From the NCBI GenBank assembly GCA_017522105.1, contig JAFXAA010000019.1, forward strand, positions 1 to 50,483: 50,483 nucleotides of DNA. The letters are read 5' to 3'. Positions 50,352 through 50,483 of the stretch are shown piece by piece. The first letter of the stretch is position 1. Every line of letters begins with the position of its first letter. Source of the stretch: Bacteroidales bacterium. Lineage in GTDB: Bacteria > Bacteroidota > Bacteroidia > Bacteroidales > P3. The notes beneath the pieces were generated by a model. It was not told the DNA's origin. It ran no database searches and saw only the letters and a program-made list of their open reading frames with translations. A program made the translations under genes and the position numbers.

Positions 50352-50483
50352 GGAGTCCCTACGGAGCCCCTACGGCATTTCTTCAGTAGTTCTTCAGTAG
50401 TTCTTCAGTCAAACACTGAAATACTACTGAAGAACTACTGAAGAACTACTGAAGAAATGCCGTAGGGGCTCCGTAGGGGCTCC
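50352..50483. repeat. 11-bp modular palindrome, copy E (45-bp perfect inverted repeat, runs off the edge)
   Basis: 50365-50409 is the exact reverse complement of 50426-50470; with the next module (one mismatch) the pairing reaches 50352 and 50483, the last base of the window. Modules: AGTCCCTACGG, AGCCCCTACGG, then ATTTCTTCAGT and two AGTTCTTCAGT on the left; ACTGAAATACT, two ACTGAAGAACT, ACTGAAGAAAT and two CCGTAGGGGCT on the right. Loop CAAAC (50410-50414), the reverse complement of the copy C loop. It lies upstream of the TsaC-like gene. Confidence 0.95.

Overview
The window looks like chromosomal DNA of a Bacteroidota member, most likely a type IX secretion (T9SS)-using Bacteroidales. I see a one-piece SecDF, promoters of the TTTG / TAnnTTTG type, A-rich rather than Shine-Dalgarno leaders, lipoprotein and TonB-receptor genes, a PorV-like protein, a type B T9SS sorting domain, a PorE-like lipoprotein, DUF4301 and DUF4270 proteins, and the short Bacteroidota form of glycogen synthase. 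Most coding DNA is GC-rich. There is no rRNA, prophage, CRISPR array or recognisable defence island. The only transposon sign is the end of an IS3-like element at the left edge.

Layout. 1-1300: IS3 end, several families of short tandem repeats (7, 9 and 11 bp), a NUDIX gene invaded by a 7-bp repeat, and a tiny basic-protein gene with its own promoter and terminator. 1307-2706: lemA and a TPM-domain gene. 2977-4785: ECF sigma factor, small membrane protein (probable anti-sigma) and lipoprotein, translationally coupled. 4748-6723: DUF4301 protein and a lipoprotein. 6808-8915: cyclophilin, pheS, folB. 9103-9816: radC. 9951-23436: secDF, a small acidic membrane protein, a TonB-dependent receptor, a 1,684-residue secreted protein and a PorV/PorQ-family protein, closed by a strong terminator. 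23525-26570: greA, a HIT protein, rpsA. 26794-31794: a T9SS type B protein and recQ. 31707-35536 (minus): short glycogen synthase, DUF4270 lipoprotein, MORN-repeat protein, maf. 35926-43865: purM-like gene, tRNA-Gly(CCC), YitT-family protein, glycosyltransferase, secreted protein, PorE-like protein, alpha/beta hydrolase. 44247-50198: gdhA, CDP-alcohol phosphatidyltransferase and cardiolipin synthase-like genes, aroQ, panC, a holin-like membrane protein and a TsaC-family gene.

The genes are mostly housekeeping, with an outer-membrane and secretion theme. SecDF drives export to the periplasm. The receptor, giant secreted protein and PorV-like gene form one cluster, and the type B cargo and PorE-like lipoprotein lie elsewhere in the window.

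The most unusual signal is not a gene. Five intergenic sites (8986-9029, 24530-24582, 35623-35777, 43947-44033, 50352-50483) carry members of one family of palindromic repeats built from 11-bp modules (CCGTAGGGGCT and ACTGAAGAACT). Two of them contain perfect inverted repeats of 42 and 45 bp, and their 5-base loops are reverse complements of each other. A second non-coding signal is an extended promoter shared by at least five genes: TTTGnCCA, then GGAAAAA, then TGTATCTTTGCA.
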